Assembly: GCA_027489415.1 (NCBI GenBank)
Contig: JAIXZU010000074.1
Coordinates: 1-13,173, forward strand
Length of the DNA: 13,173 nt
Source of the DNA: Alphaproteobacteria bacterium
GTDB lineage: Bacteria; Pseudomonadota; Alphaproteobacteria; UBA2136; UBA6156
Reading direction: 5' to 3'
Below the pieces are notes generated by a model. It was not told the DNA's origin. It saw nothing but the letters and a program-made list of their open reading frames with translations, and ran no database searches. Below, piece after piece: positions 6,432 through 13,173 of this stretch (positions are counted from its first letter, which is position 1; each line of letters begins with the position of its first letter). The translations under genes were made by a program, and so were the position numbers.

Positions 6432-6896
6432 TTAAAACCTGCGCAGGGAATCCAAAACTCCCTGCAAAATCACCACCGCCGCCCCCGCATCCACGTGCCC
6501 CACACTGGCTTTCTTGCTGCCGCGCGTCTCACGTCCTTGCCGTTGTTCAAAAAAAGCACTTTCAACTTGGCGGCTAGTCAGGCGTTCGTCCCACAACAAT
6601 ACAGGTAACCCAAGCTCTTTTTCAATCAGATCTGCCAAACTTCTCACCGCCGTCGCCATCGGCCCAATGCTGCCGTCCATATTCAGGGGTTCGCCCAGAA
6701 CAACCGAAACAACACCATTCGCCTTCTCAGCCGCAATCTTGGCCTTCAATTCTGCCCAAGGCCTTGGCCAAATACCGCGTGCAGCACCTAAACGCCGCCC
6801 ACTATCGCTCAATGCCACACCCACACGCTTCTCACCAATATCCAGCGCCAGCAATCTGCCAACAGTCGGTAGTTCCAAGGGGTTGCGCGTGACCAT
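6432..6896 (-). CDS. ruvX: RuvX/YqgF putative Holliday junction resolvase / pre-16S rRNA nuclease
   Basis: A 154-residue RNase H-fold protein with the YqgF family motifs: GRLLALDIGEKRVGVALSD (13-31) with Asp19, VVLGEPLNMDGSIGP (65-79), LLWDERLTSRQVE (100-112) with Glu104, and HVDAGAAVVILQG (134-146) with Asp136. The three acidic residues form the metal site. The family is linked both to Holliday junction resolution and to 16S rRNA 5' maturation. The ATG at 6896 lacks a Shine-Dalgarno. A perfect TTGACA lies 30-35 bases upstream of it, so a very short or absent leader is possible. The family usually starts about ten residues before the GRLLALD strand, which suits this start. It is divergent from gatC and followed by phrB. 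Confidence 0.93.
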   Translation of the reverse strand: MVTRNPLELPTVGRLLALDIGEKRVGVALSDSGRRLGAARGIWPRPWAELKAKIAAEKANGVVSVVLGEPLNMDGSIGPMATAVRSLADLIEKELGLPVLLWDERLTSRQVESAFFEQRQGRETRGSKKASVGHVDAGAAVVILQGVLDSLRRF

Positions 6897-6902
6897 CTCA
6901 TG

Positions 6903-6931
6903 GGGTTAAGGTGCCAAGCATTGATTGTCAA
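6903..6931 (-). promoter_or_regulatory. Possible sigma70-type promoter of ruvX-phrB
   Basis: On the - strand TTGACA (6931-6926) is followed after 17 bases by TAACCC (6908-6903). The -35 is a perfect match, the -10 poor. Transcription would start at about the A of the ruvX ATG (6896), which has no ribosome binding site. Confidence 0.35.
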
Positions 6932-6956
6932 GGAATACCTAGGGGGAAATATCGCT

Positions 6957-7259
6957 ATGTCACTGGAACCAAAAGAAATCGCTAAACTGGCCAGCCTCTC
7001 GCGCTTGCAGTTTTCTGAAGAGCAACTCCCCGCCTTCGCCTCCGAGTTCGAAAATATCCTCCAGTTTGTCGGTCAAATCCAATCTCTGGATACCTCCGGC
7101 GTACCCCCGCTCACCACCACAGCGAATATTGAAACCAGCCCGGAACGTGCGGACATCGCCGTCATCCCCCAAAACCCCGTCGCCCGCCGGGACGAACTCC
7201 TCAAGGGCGCCCCGCAGTCCGAAATGGGCTTCTTCGTCGTCCCCAAAATTGTCGAGTAA
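6957..7259 (+). CDS. gatC: Asp-tRNA(Asn)/Glu-tRNA(Gln) amidotransferase subunit C
   Basis: A 100-residue protein of typical GatC size. It begins with the helix pair EPKEIAKLASLSRLQFSEEQ, followed by FENILQFVGQIQSLDTSGVPP (about 31-51), the belt that wraps around GatA, and it ends with the usual FFVVPKIVE. GatC stabilises the GatA-GatB complex that converts Glu-tRNA(Gln) and/or Asp-tRNA(Asn) to the amide form. The frame is open to 6900, but the start at 6957 is chosen because AGGGGG lies 10 bases upstream (6941-6946) and because the family starts here. It is the first gene of the gatC-gatA-flavoprotein-flavoprotein-gatB unit and is divergent from ruvX. Confidence 0.95.
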   Translation: MSLEPKEIAKLASLSRLQFSEEQLPAFASEFENILQFVGQIQSLDTSGVPPLTTTANIETSPERADIAVIPQNPVARRDELLKGAPQSEMGFFVVPKIVE

Positions 7260-7296
7260 TTTCAGCTCTCAGCTCACTCACCTTCGAATCACGTAC

Positions 7297-7322
7297 AACG
7301 AAAACCGAATCACGAAATTATG
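7297..7322 (+). repeat. CA-rich leader repeat before gatA (matches the virB11 leader)
   Basis: Apart from small gaps, this string equals the one before virB11 at 1943-1970: AACGAAAAC, then CGAATCACGAA, then the start codon. A second CGAATCACG lies just upstream at 7285-7293. There is no Shine-Dalgarno between gatC and gatA. Confidence 0.6.
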
Positions 7323-8786
7323 TCCGAACTTCTCCAACTCACCGCCACCCAAGCCCTCGCCAAACTGCACGCGAAGGAAGTCTCCAGCCTCGAACTCACC
7401 GAGGCCCACCTCGCGCGCATCGAAGCTCGTAAACACATCAACGCCTATATTACCTTGAACCCCGAAGGCGCCCGCGCGGCCGCAAAAGCTGCGGACGCCG
7501 CCATCGCCGCAGGCAACATTCAACCTCTCACCGGCCTGCCACTGGGTATTAAGGACCTCTTCTGCACCAACGGCATCCGTACGACCGCCGCCAGCAAGTT
7601 CCTGGATAACTTCGTCCCCGCCTACGAAAGCACCGTCACGCAAAAACTGTGGGACGCAGGCGCGGTCAACCTCGGCAAACTGAACATGGACGAGTTCGCC
7701 ATGGGCGGAAGCGGGGAAAACTCCGGCTACGGCCCCGCCCGTAACCCCTGGAACGACACTCTCGTCCCCGGCGGCTCCAGCTCCGGCTCCGCCGCCGCTG
7801 TGGCGGACTACCAATGTTATGCAGCAACAGGCTCGGACACTGGCGGCTCCATTCGCCAACCCGCCGCCTTCACCGGCCTTGTCGGCATCAAGCCCACCTA
7901 CGGCCGCTGCTCCCGCTGGGGCATGGTCGCCTTTGCAAGCAGTCTGGACCAAGCCGGTGTCATCACCCGCAGCACCGAAGACGCCGCCCTCCTGATGGAA
8001 ATCATCTCCGGACACGACCCGAAGGACAGCACCTCATCCCCGCAAGCCGTCCCCGCATGGCGCGAAAGCCTCGGCAAACTGAACCTCAAAGGCCTGCGCA
8101 TCGGTCTGCCGAAGGAATACTTCATCGACGGCCTCGATCCCAAAATCCGCACCCTCATAGAAGCCGCCACCCGCCAATTCGAAGGGGAGGGGGCCATCAT
8201 CAAGCAAATCTCCCTGCCGCACACACAGTACGCACCCGCCGCCTACTATATCGTGGCACCCGCCGAAGCCGCCTCCAACCTTGCGCGCTACGACGGTATC
8301 CGCTACGGCGTCCGCAAAGAAGGTAAAAACCTCGTCGAAACCTACCTCAAGTCCCGTACCGAAGGCTTTGGCGCCGAAGTGAAACGCCGCATTATGATCG
8401 GTAACTACGCCCTCAGCAGCGGCTACTATGACGCCTTCTACACCAAGGCTATGCAAATCCGCACGTTGATATCTCGGGACTTCGACAAAGCCTTCGAAGA
8501 AGTAGACGTCATCTTCGCCCCCACGGCCCCCACCGCAGCCTTCCCCATCGGCGCGAAGAGCAACGACCCCGTCGCAATGTATCTGGGGGACGTCTTCACC
8601 ATCCCCACCTCGCTTGCAGGCCTCCCCGGCATGTCCGTGAATGTCGGCACCATCGAGGAAAACGGCACGCGTCTCCCCGTCGGCCTCCAGCTCATCGGCG
8701 CCCGCTGGAACGAAACGGTCATCCTCCAAGTTGCCCACGCATGGGAACAAATGGCAGGTCTCACCCAACCTCCCTTCCAAGCATAA
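7320..8786 (+). CDS. gatA: Glu-tRNA(Gln) amidotransferase subunit A (amidase)
   Basis: A 488-residue amidase-signature enzyme that hydrolyses glutamine and releases ammonia for transamidation. The Ser-cisSer-Lys triad is visible: Lys78 in GIKDLF (76-81), Ser153 in the GGSSSGSAAA loop (151-160) and Ser177 in TGGSIRQP (174-181). Other family landmarks are MGGSGENSGYGPARNPWN (128-145) and, near the C-terminus, the FTIPTSLAGLPGMSV segment. Length is normal. It lies 60 bases after gatC and 46 before a flavodoxin-like gene. There is no ribosome binding site; the ATG directly follows a CA-rich repeat leader. In most genomes I know, gatB would come next; here two other genes intervene. Confidence 0.97.
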   Translation: MSELLQLTATQALAKLHAKEVSSLELTEAHLARIEARKHINAYITLNPEGARAAAKAADAAIAAGNIQPLTGLPLGIKDLFCTNGIRTTAASKFLDNFVPAYESTVTQKLWDAGAVNLGKLNMDEFAMGGSGENSGYGPARNPWNDTLVPGGSSSGSAAAVADYQCYAATGSDTGGSIRQPAAFTGLVGIKPTYGRCSRWGMVAFASSLDQAGVITRSTEDAALLMEIISGHDPKDSTSSPQAVPAWRESLGKLNLKGLRIGLPKEYFIDGLDPKIRTLIEAATRQFEGEGAIIKQISLPHTQYAPAAYYIVAPAEAASNLARYDGIRYGVRKEGKNLVETYLKSRTEGFGAEVKRRIMIGNYALSSGYYDAFYTKAMQIRTLISRDFDKAFEEVDVIFAPTAPTAAFPIGAKSNDPVAMYLGDVFTIPTSLAGLPGMSVNVGTIEENGTRLPVGLQLIGARWNETVILQVAHAWEQMAGLTQPPFQA

Positions 8787-8832
8787 ACAAAACGCATTCA
8801 CTCAATCACTCATTCACGAAAGCACTCATTTC
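8787..8832 (+). repeat. Octamer-repeat leader between gatA and the WrbA-like gene
   Basis: Most of this 46-base gap is four degenerate copies of an 8-base unit, consensus CACTCAWT (from about 8799 to 8830), running up to the ATG at 8833. There is no GG dinucleotide and no Shine-Dalgarno. The same unit with the same period fills the next gap, 9421-9455. Confidence 0.7.
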
Positions 8833-9420
8833 ATGGCCAACATCGTCATCACCTACCACTCCGTCAACCACCATACGGAAGCCGTAGCACTGGAAGTCGC
8901 CAAGGGCGCGGAAGCCGCAGGCGCCTCCGTCATCGTCCACAATATTGAAAATCCGGTAGAACGCCTCTGGAGCGACCTCGCCGCCGCGGACTGCATCATC
9001 TTCGGCTCGCCAACGTATATGGGGGACGTCTCCGCCACCTTCAAAAAGTTCGCCGAAGAAACCAGTAAACAATGGTTCACCCAGGCATGGGCCGGTAAAC
9101 TCGCCGCAGGCTTCACCAACTCCGGTAATCCAGCGGGGGATAAACTCGCCACTCTGCAAAGCATGAGCATCCTCGCCGCGCAGCACGGTATGCTCTGGGT
9201 CAACTGCGGCGTTATGCCAAGCGTCTACACGGGGGACGGCCAAAACCTCAACCGCTTCGGCCACTACCTCGGCCTCGCCACCCAATCTGCCAACGGGCCT
9301 GTGTCCGAAACCAACCCCGCCGAGGAAGACCGCGCCACCGCCCGTGCCTTCGGCGCCCACGTCGCCGCTGCCACCGCCCGCTGGTCCGCAGGCCGCACCA
9401 ATCTCTCCAGTGCCGCATAA
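8833..9420 (+). CDS. WrbA-like flavodoxin-fold protein / NAD(P)H:quinone oxidoreductase type
   Basis: A 195-residue flavodoxin-fold protein. The FMN phosphate loop is YHSVNHHTEAVA (8-19), which matches the WrbA pattern. GSPTYMGDVSATFKKF (58-73) follows the third strand and corresponds to the GSPTRYGN region of WrbA. Then come WAGKLAAGFTNSG and a long TLQSMSILAAQHGM helix, as in WrbA, which reduces quinones by two electrons with FMN and NAD(P)H. The start follows the flavodoxin strand MANIVITYHS; no ribosome binding site is present, only a period-8 repeat leader. It lies in the gat transcription unit next to a second flavoprotein. Flavodoxin or a related NADPH-dependent FMN reductase are alternatives. 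Confidence 0.85.
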   Translation: MANIVITYHSVNHHTEAVALEVAKGAEAAGASVIVHNIENPVERLWSDLAAADCIIFGSPTYMGDVSATFKKFAEETSKQWFTQAWAGKLAAGFTNSGNPAGDKLATLQSMSILAAQHGMLWVNCGVMPSVYTGDGQNLNRFGHYLGLATQSANGPVSETNPAEEDRATARAFGAHVAAATARWSAGRTNLSSAA

Positions 9421-9455
9421 CCCAATCACTCATTAACTCAATCACTCAGTCACCC
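9421..9455 (+). repeat. Octamer-repeat leader before the FMN reductase gene
   Basis: From about 9427 the gap consists of degenerate CACTCAWT units with an exact period of 8, and the last unit (9451-9458) runs into the ATG at 9456. The 13-mer ACTCAATCACTCA is shared with the previous gap. No Shine-Dalgarno is present. Confidence 0.7.
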
Positions 9456-10076
9456 ATGAAAATCGCCCTCATCTCCGGCTCCCACCGCCCCACCGGCAAC
9501 AGCCCCCGCATCACCCGCTTCATCGCAAACCAACTGGAAGCCAAAGGCCACAGCACCTATGTGCTGGACCTCTCCACCCAAGAACTCCCCTTCTGGGACG
9601 AAGGCCTCTGGGGCATGGAAGGCCTCGCCGCCAAATGGCAAACCCTCTGGGCCCCCATCCAAACCGAACTCGCGGACGCGGACGCCTTCATCATCGTCAG
9701 CCCGGAATACCACGGCATGATGCCCTCCAAACTCGCCAACTTCTTCCTGCTTCTCGGTAACGGCGCCACTGTGGCCCACAAACCGGCCCTCGCGGTCACC
9801 GTCAGCGCAGGCATCAGCGGCGCCTATCCGGTCACGGAACTCCGCGCCTTCACCTCCAAAAACAACCGTATGGTCTACCTGCCGGAACACCTCATCATCC
9901 GCAATGCCGGTGAAGTCTTCCAGCCGGAAACCAAGCCCGAGCAAGCCGAATCCAACACCTACCTCACCGGCCGCTTGGAATGGCTCCTCGGCATGCTGGA
10001 AAGCTACGCCACGGCCTTCCAATCCATCCGCGCTAGCGGCTACACCACCAACTCTAAATACGCTAACGGAATGTAA
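9456..10076 (+). CDS. NADPH-dependent FMN reductase family protein
   Basis: A 206-residue protein of the FMN_red family (flavodoxin fold). The phosphate-binding loop GSHRPTGNS (8-16) fits the GSxRxxS pattern, and SPEYHGMMPSKLANF (82-96) is the signature after the third strand that holds the isoalloxazine ring. Members reduce FMN, azo dyes, chromate or quinones with NAD(P)H; the substrate cannot be read from the sequence. It begins 35 bases after the WrbA-like gene without a ribosome binding site and ends 12 bases before gatB. It shares only the fold with its flavoprotein neighbour and is not an obvious recent duplicate. Confidence 0.9.
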   Translation: MKIALISGSHRPTGNSPRITRFIANQLEAKGHSTYVLDLSTQELPFWDEGLWGMEGLAAKWQTLWAPIQTELADADAFIIVSPEYHGMMPSKLANFFLLLGNGATVAHKPALAVTVSAGISGAYPVTELRAFTSKNNRMVYLPEHLIIRNAGEVFQPETKPEQAESNTYLTGRLEWLLGMLESYATAFQSIRASGYTTNSKYANGM

Positions 10077-10088
10077 GGAGAAATCCCC

Positions 10089-11552
<1,464 letters not shown>

Positions 11553-11570
11553 TCAGGGCAGGGGGCAAAA

Positions 11571-11595
11571 AAAGGGCACCGCAAGGTGCCCTCTT
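11571..11595. terminator. Terminator between gatB and the converging small gene
   Basis: GGGCACC (11574-11580) pairs with GGTGCCC (11585-11591) around GCAA. On the - strand the stem is followed by seven T residues, a strong terminator for the gene ending at 11601. On the + strand TCTTAAT follows, weaker but usable for gatB. Confidence 0.85.
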
Positions 11596-11600
11596 AATCG

Positions 11601-12116
11601 TTAAGCTTGGGATCGCCCCAGCTTACGCTCTTTTTCATGGCGTGGTTCTTCAACCAAACGGTAGTGCTTTTCAAACATACCGTCTCCCGTCTCAAAAAAG
11701 CGGATGAACCGGAACAGCGCCCCACTGTTAACCTTATGGGTTTCCTCATCCATGGGAAATATCTCTCTCATGGCAGGGTTCGTCGCAGGTGTAAAAGGTG
11801 CCAGCAACGGCTCAAAAGCGTCTGCCAATGCCGTCCAACTCCGCACGACAATATGCGGGGTACAACTGTCATTCCACAGCACGGTGTCTTTGTCCTGCTT
11901 GTGTAACGAACACCTTGCTTCCAATAAAATACCGCTGCCTGTCGGCTTCTCTCCAGCAAAGATGGTAATGAAGAAGTTCGACTGGAAAACAAATCTGAGA
12001 TGTCGCCCACAGGCAAGATCAACAACATGAATCTCGCCAATATCATCGTCAGCATTCAGCTCCACTCCAAAAGCCCGGAACGGCAGCTTAAAAAAGTCAT
12101 GTGGTGTCTGCGCCAT
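11601..12116 (-). CDS. Hypothetical protein (171 residues)
   Basis: The start is placed at 12116 because GGAGG lies 5 bases upstream on the - strand; the frame is open to 12161. The protein mixes beta-rich hydrophobic segments (VELNADDDIGEIHVVDLACG; LRFVFQSNFFITIFAG) with a charged C-terminal tail (EEPRHEKERKLGRSQA). It has no signal peptide or membrane segment and two widely spaced Cys. I do not recognise the family. It is the last of three small - strand genes, which do not seem to be duplicates of one another. Its reading is supported by a good ribosome binding site, a possible TTGACT -35 box at 12173-12178 and a strong terminator. Confidence 0.75.
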   Translation of the reverse strand: MAQTPHDFFKLPFRAFGVELNADDDIGEIHVVDLACGRHLRFVFQSNFFITIFAGEKPTGSGILLEARCSLHKQDKDTVLWNDSCTPHIVVRSWTALADAFEPLLAPFTPATNPAMREIFPMDEETHKVNSGALFRFIRFFETGDGMFEKHYRLVEEPRHEKERKLGRSQA

Positions 12117-12149
12117 GGTATCCTCCATAATCCGCGCTACGATAACCAT

Positions 12150-12178
12150 ATCTGCATACACAAGCCCCTGTTAGTCAA
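12150..12178 (-). promoter_or_regulatory. Possible promoter for the 171-residue gene
   Basis: TTGACT (12178-12173 on the - strand) starts two bases after the T-run of the preceding terminator. The bases 17-19 further on (around 12150-12155) are only a poor -10, so only the -35 is convincing. Confidence 0.3.
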
Positions 12179-12179
12179 C

Positions 12180-12205
12180 AAAAAATGCCGCCCCGAAGGG
12201 CGGCA
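12180..12205 (-). terminator. Rho-independent terminator with a UUCG tetraloop
   Basis: On the - strand TGCCGCCC (12205-12198) pairs perfectly with GGGCGGCA (12193-12186) around TTCG, the very stable C(UUCG)G tetraloop, followed by six T residues. It begins only 3 bases after the stop codon of the gene at 12208-12612. Confidence 0.92.
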
Positions 12206-12207
12206 CG

Positions 12208-12612
12208 TCACGTTTGAACCCGAAACTGGGTCGGTGTAGGGTTTCCGGCAACGAAGTCCAGAAAATCCCTCAACCAGCCATAGCTTCCAAGTGTAAGTTC
12301 GGGAAAAAATCCCCAAACTTTCCGCAAGTCAGCCGCCAGCTCGGCCCAATCCTTGCCGTGGCACACATCCTCTTCAGGCGCAAAACTGAAGAACATGTGC
12401 CCAAGGTTGTTCAGGGCAATCACGCCGCCCCCCTTGCCGTAACCTCGCTCGGGCTGCAGCATTAAACAATCTTCTCCGTAAGTGATGATCACCGGAAAAG
12501 CTTGTTTCGGTTCAGTCACCAGCAAGGTGAACTGCACCACATTGTCATGTTCAACAGGCGGGAAATTCAAAGCCAACCACATCGGGCGGAAGACCTCATA
12601 ATGACCGGACAT
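12208..12612 (-). CDS. Hypothetical protein (134 residues)
   Basis: AGGGAG lies 6 bases before the ATG at 12612, so this start is preferred to the longer frame from 12702, which would overlap the neighbouring gene. The protein has a beta-rich N-terminal half (VVQFTLLVTEPKQAFPVIITYG), a Gly-rich turn (GYGKGGG) and a C-terminal part with DWAELAADLRKVWGFFP followed by aromatic residues. There is no membrane segment or known catalytic motif. I do not recognise the family. It lies 64 bases downstream of the next - strand gene and is closed by its own strong terminator, so the two may share the promoter at 13100-13128. Confidence 0.72.
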   Translation of the reverse strand: MSGHYEVFRPMWLALNFPPVEHDNVVQFTLLVTEPKQAFPVIITYGEDCLMLQPERGYGKGGGVIALNNLGHMFFSFAPEEDVCHGKDWAELAADLRKVWGFFPELTLGSYGWLRDFLDFVAGNPTPTQFRVQT

Positions 12613-12664
12613 CGTCAACTCCCTGGTTATAGGATAAACGCCACCGCCCCAAAAGGCAGTAGCA

Positions 12665-12676
12665 AGGGCAGGGGGC
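12665..12676. repeat. Third copy of the 12-mer AGGGCAGGGGGC
   Basis: It lies directly after the stop codon of the 130-residue gene. The other copies are at 2945-2956 (in the virB11 terminator) and 11555-11566 (3 bases after the gatB stop). All three are on the + strand. Confidence 0.55.
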
Positions 12677-13069
12677 TCAAACCCGTTCAAAAAAGCCTTC
12701 AAAGTTCGGGTCTCCAGCAGCCTGACGCATCAGCACCAGCATGTGAATAGAAAACCCCGTAGGCGCTGGCAAAGCATCAATCTTCGCCGCCAGCTCACCA
12801 AACGTGGCGGCCTCAATCACGTCTCTGGCGGATGATTTGAGCCAAACCCGCCCATTCAATTCTGTCTGAGTGATTACCGGAGTGCTAATCCGCGGCACAC
12901 GCCGTGGCTCCGGTTTGATGCTCTCAATGGTAAGCTTTTCCTCCCCCGGCTCCTTTCCGGGCTCAAATATCAGTTTCAACTGGGTGATCCCGTCAGGGCT
13001 CACCACAAAAACCTCTGTCTCCTTGGCAGCAATACGCAAAGCTGCCCGCAAAGCTTCAAACGGTGTCAT
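12677..13069 (-). CDS. Hypothetical protein (130 residues)
   Basis: AGGAG lies about 7 bases before the ATG at 13069 and a near-consensus promoter lies just upstream, so this is a well-supported gene. The protein opens with a helix (FEALRAALRIAAKETEVFVV), has a Pro/Glu/Lys-rich middle (about 36-65), then a short strand (GRVWLKSSARDVIEAATFGELAAKI) and ends in FEGFFERV. There is no signal peptide, membrane segment or catalytic motif that I recognise. It is the first gene of the right-hand group of three on the - strand. Its function is unknown. Confidence 0.72.
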   Translation of the reverse strand: MTPFEALRAALRIAAKETEVFVVSPDGITQLKLIFEPGKEPGEEKLTIESIKPEPRRVPRISTPVITQTELNGRVWLKSSARDVIEAATFGELAAKIDALPAPTGFSIHMLVLMRQAAGDPNFEGFFERV

Positions 13070-13099
13070 GTCACTCTCCTAGGTGTGGGATATGAACAT

Positions 13100-13128
13100 A
13101 TTGTATACCAAAACCCTGAAAAAGTCAA
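13100..13128 (-). promoter_or_regulatory. Sigma70-type promoter for the 130-residue gene
   Basis: On the - strand TTGACT (13128-13123) is followed after exactly 17 bases by TACAAT (13105-13100). Each box misses the consensus by one base. Transcription would start near 13093, giving a leader of about 24 bases that contains the ribosome binding site. Confidence 0.8.
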
Positions 13129-13173
13129 CCCCAAGCCGCCCCCCGCTCACTAATTACGTAAAACAACTCACCC

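Noticed and set aside
6925..6953. Possible gatC promoter (TTGTCA, 17 bases, AATATC)
   Set aside because: It would start transcription at or inside the start codon and remove the good AGGGGG ribosome binding site, so it is not believable.

Overview
The window reads as ordinary chromosome of a GC-rich proteobacterium, most likely an alphaproteobacterium. The reasons are a ubiquinone-pathway methyltransferase of the UbiG type, a glutaredoxin 3, a class I photolyase, a VirB11-type ATPase, and ruvX divergent from gatCAB, an arrangement I associate with alphaproteobacteria. This is inference from gene content; no taxonomic marker such as rRNA is present. The + strand is rich in C over G throughout, whichever strand carries the genes.

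Layout, left to right. 1-700: the end of an unrecognised protein (+) converges on rpsU (ribosomal protein bS21, -) at a shared hairpin terminator. 697-1800: a UbiG-like methyltransferase (+) converges on grxC (-). 1968-2894: a complete VirB11-type ATPase stands alone. 3087-4727: two Nudix-like proteins in a row (+), each with its own strong ribosome binding site. 4728-4978: a non-coding gap with a terminator, a large imperfect palindrome and a run of C tracts at the end of the photolyase gene. 4979-6896: phrB and ruvX, probably co-transcribed on the - strand with ruvX first. 6957-11552: the gatC-gatA-gatB operon for the Glu-tRNA(Gln) amidotransferase, with two flavodoxin-fold proteins inserted between gatA and gatB. 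11601-13069: three small - strand genes of unknown function; a strong sigma70-type promoter at 13100-13128 drives the first of them.

Functional links. GatCAB makes Gln-tRNA(Gln) (and/or Asn-tRNA(Asn)) by transamidation. RuvX acts on Holliday-junction-like DNA or in 16S rRNA maturation. PhrB repairs UV dimers. The two flavoproteins share the gat transcription unit but have no obvious role in transamidation.

The most unusual signals are non-coding. Four genes (virB11, gatA and the two flavoprotein genes) have no Shine-Dalgarno sequence and are preceded by related CA-rich repeat leaders, while their neighbours have standard ribosome binding sites. The phrB stop codon lies inside a G-quadruplex motif on the coding strand. 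I saw no tRNA, rRNA, CRISPR array, transposase or phage gene. No gene-free stretch exceeds 300 bases. I did not find a clear-cut new defence or mobile system; the best candidates for new biology are the leader repeats, the Nudix pair next to an orphan VirB11, and the block of three unknown genes on the right.
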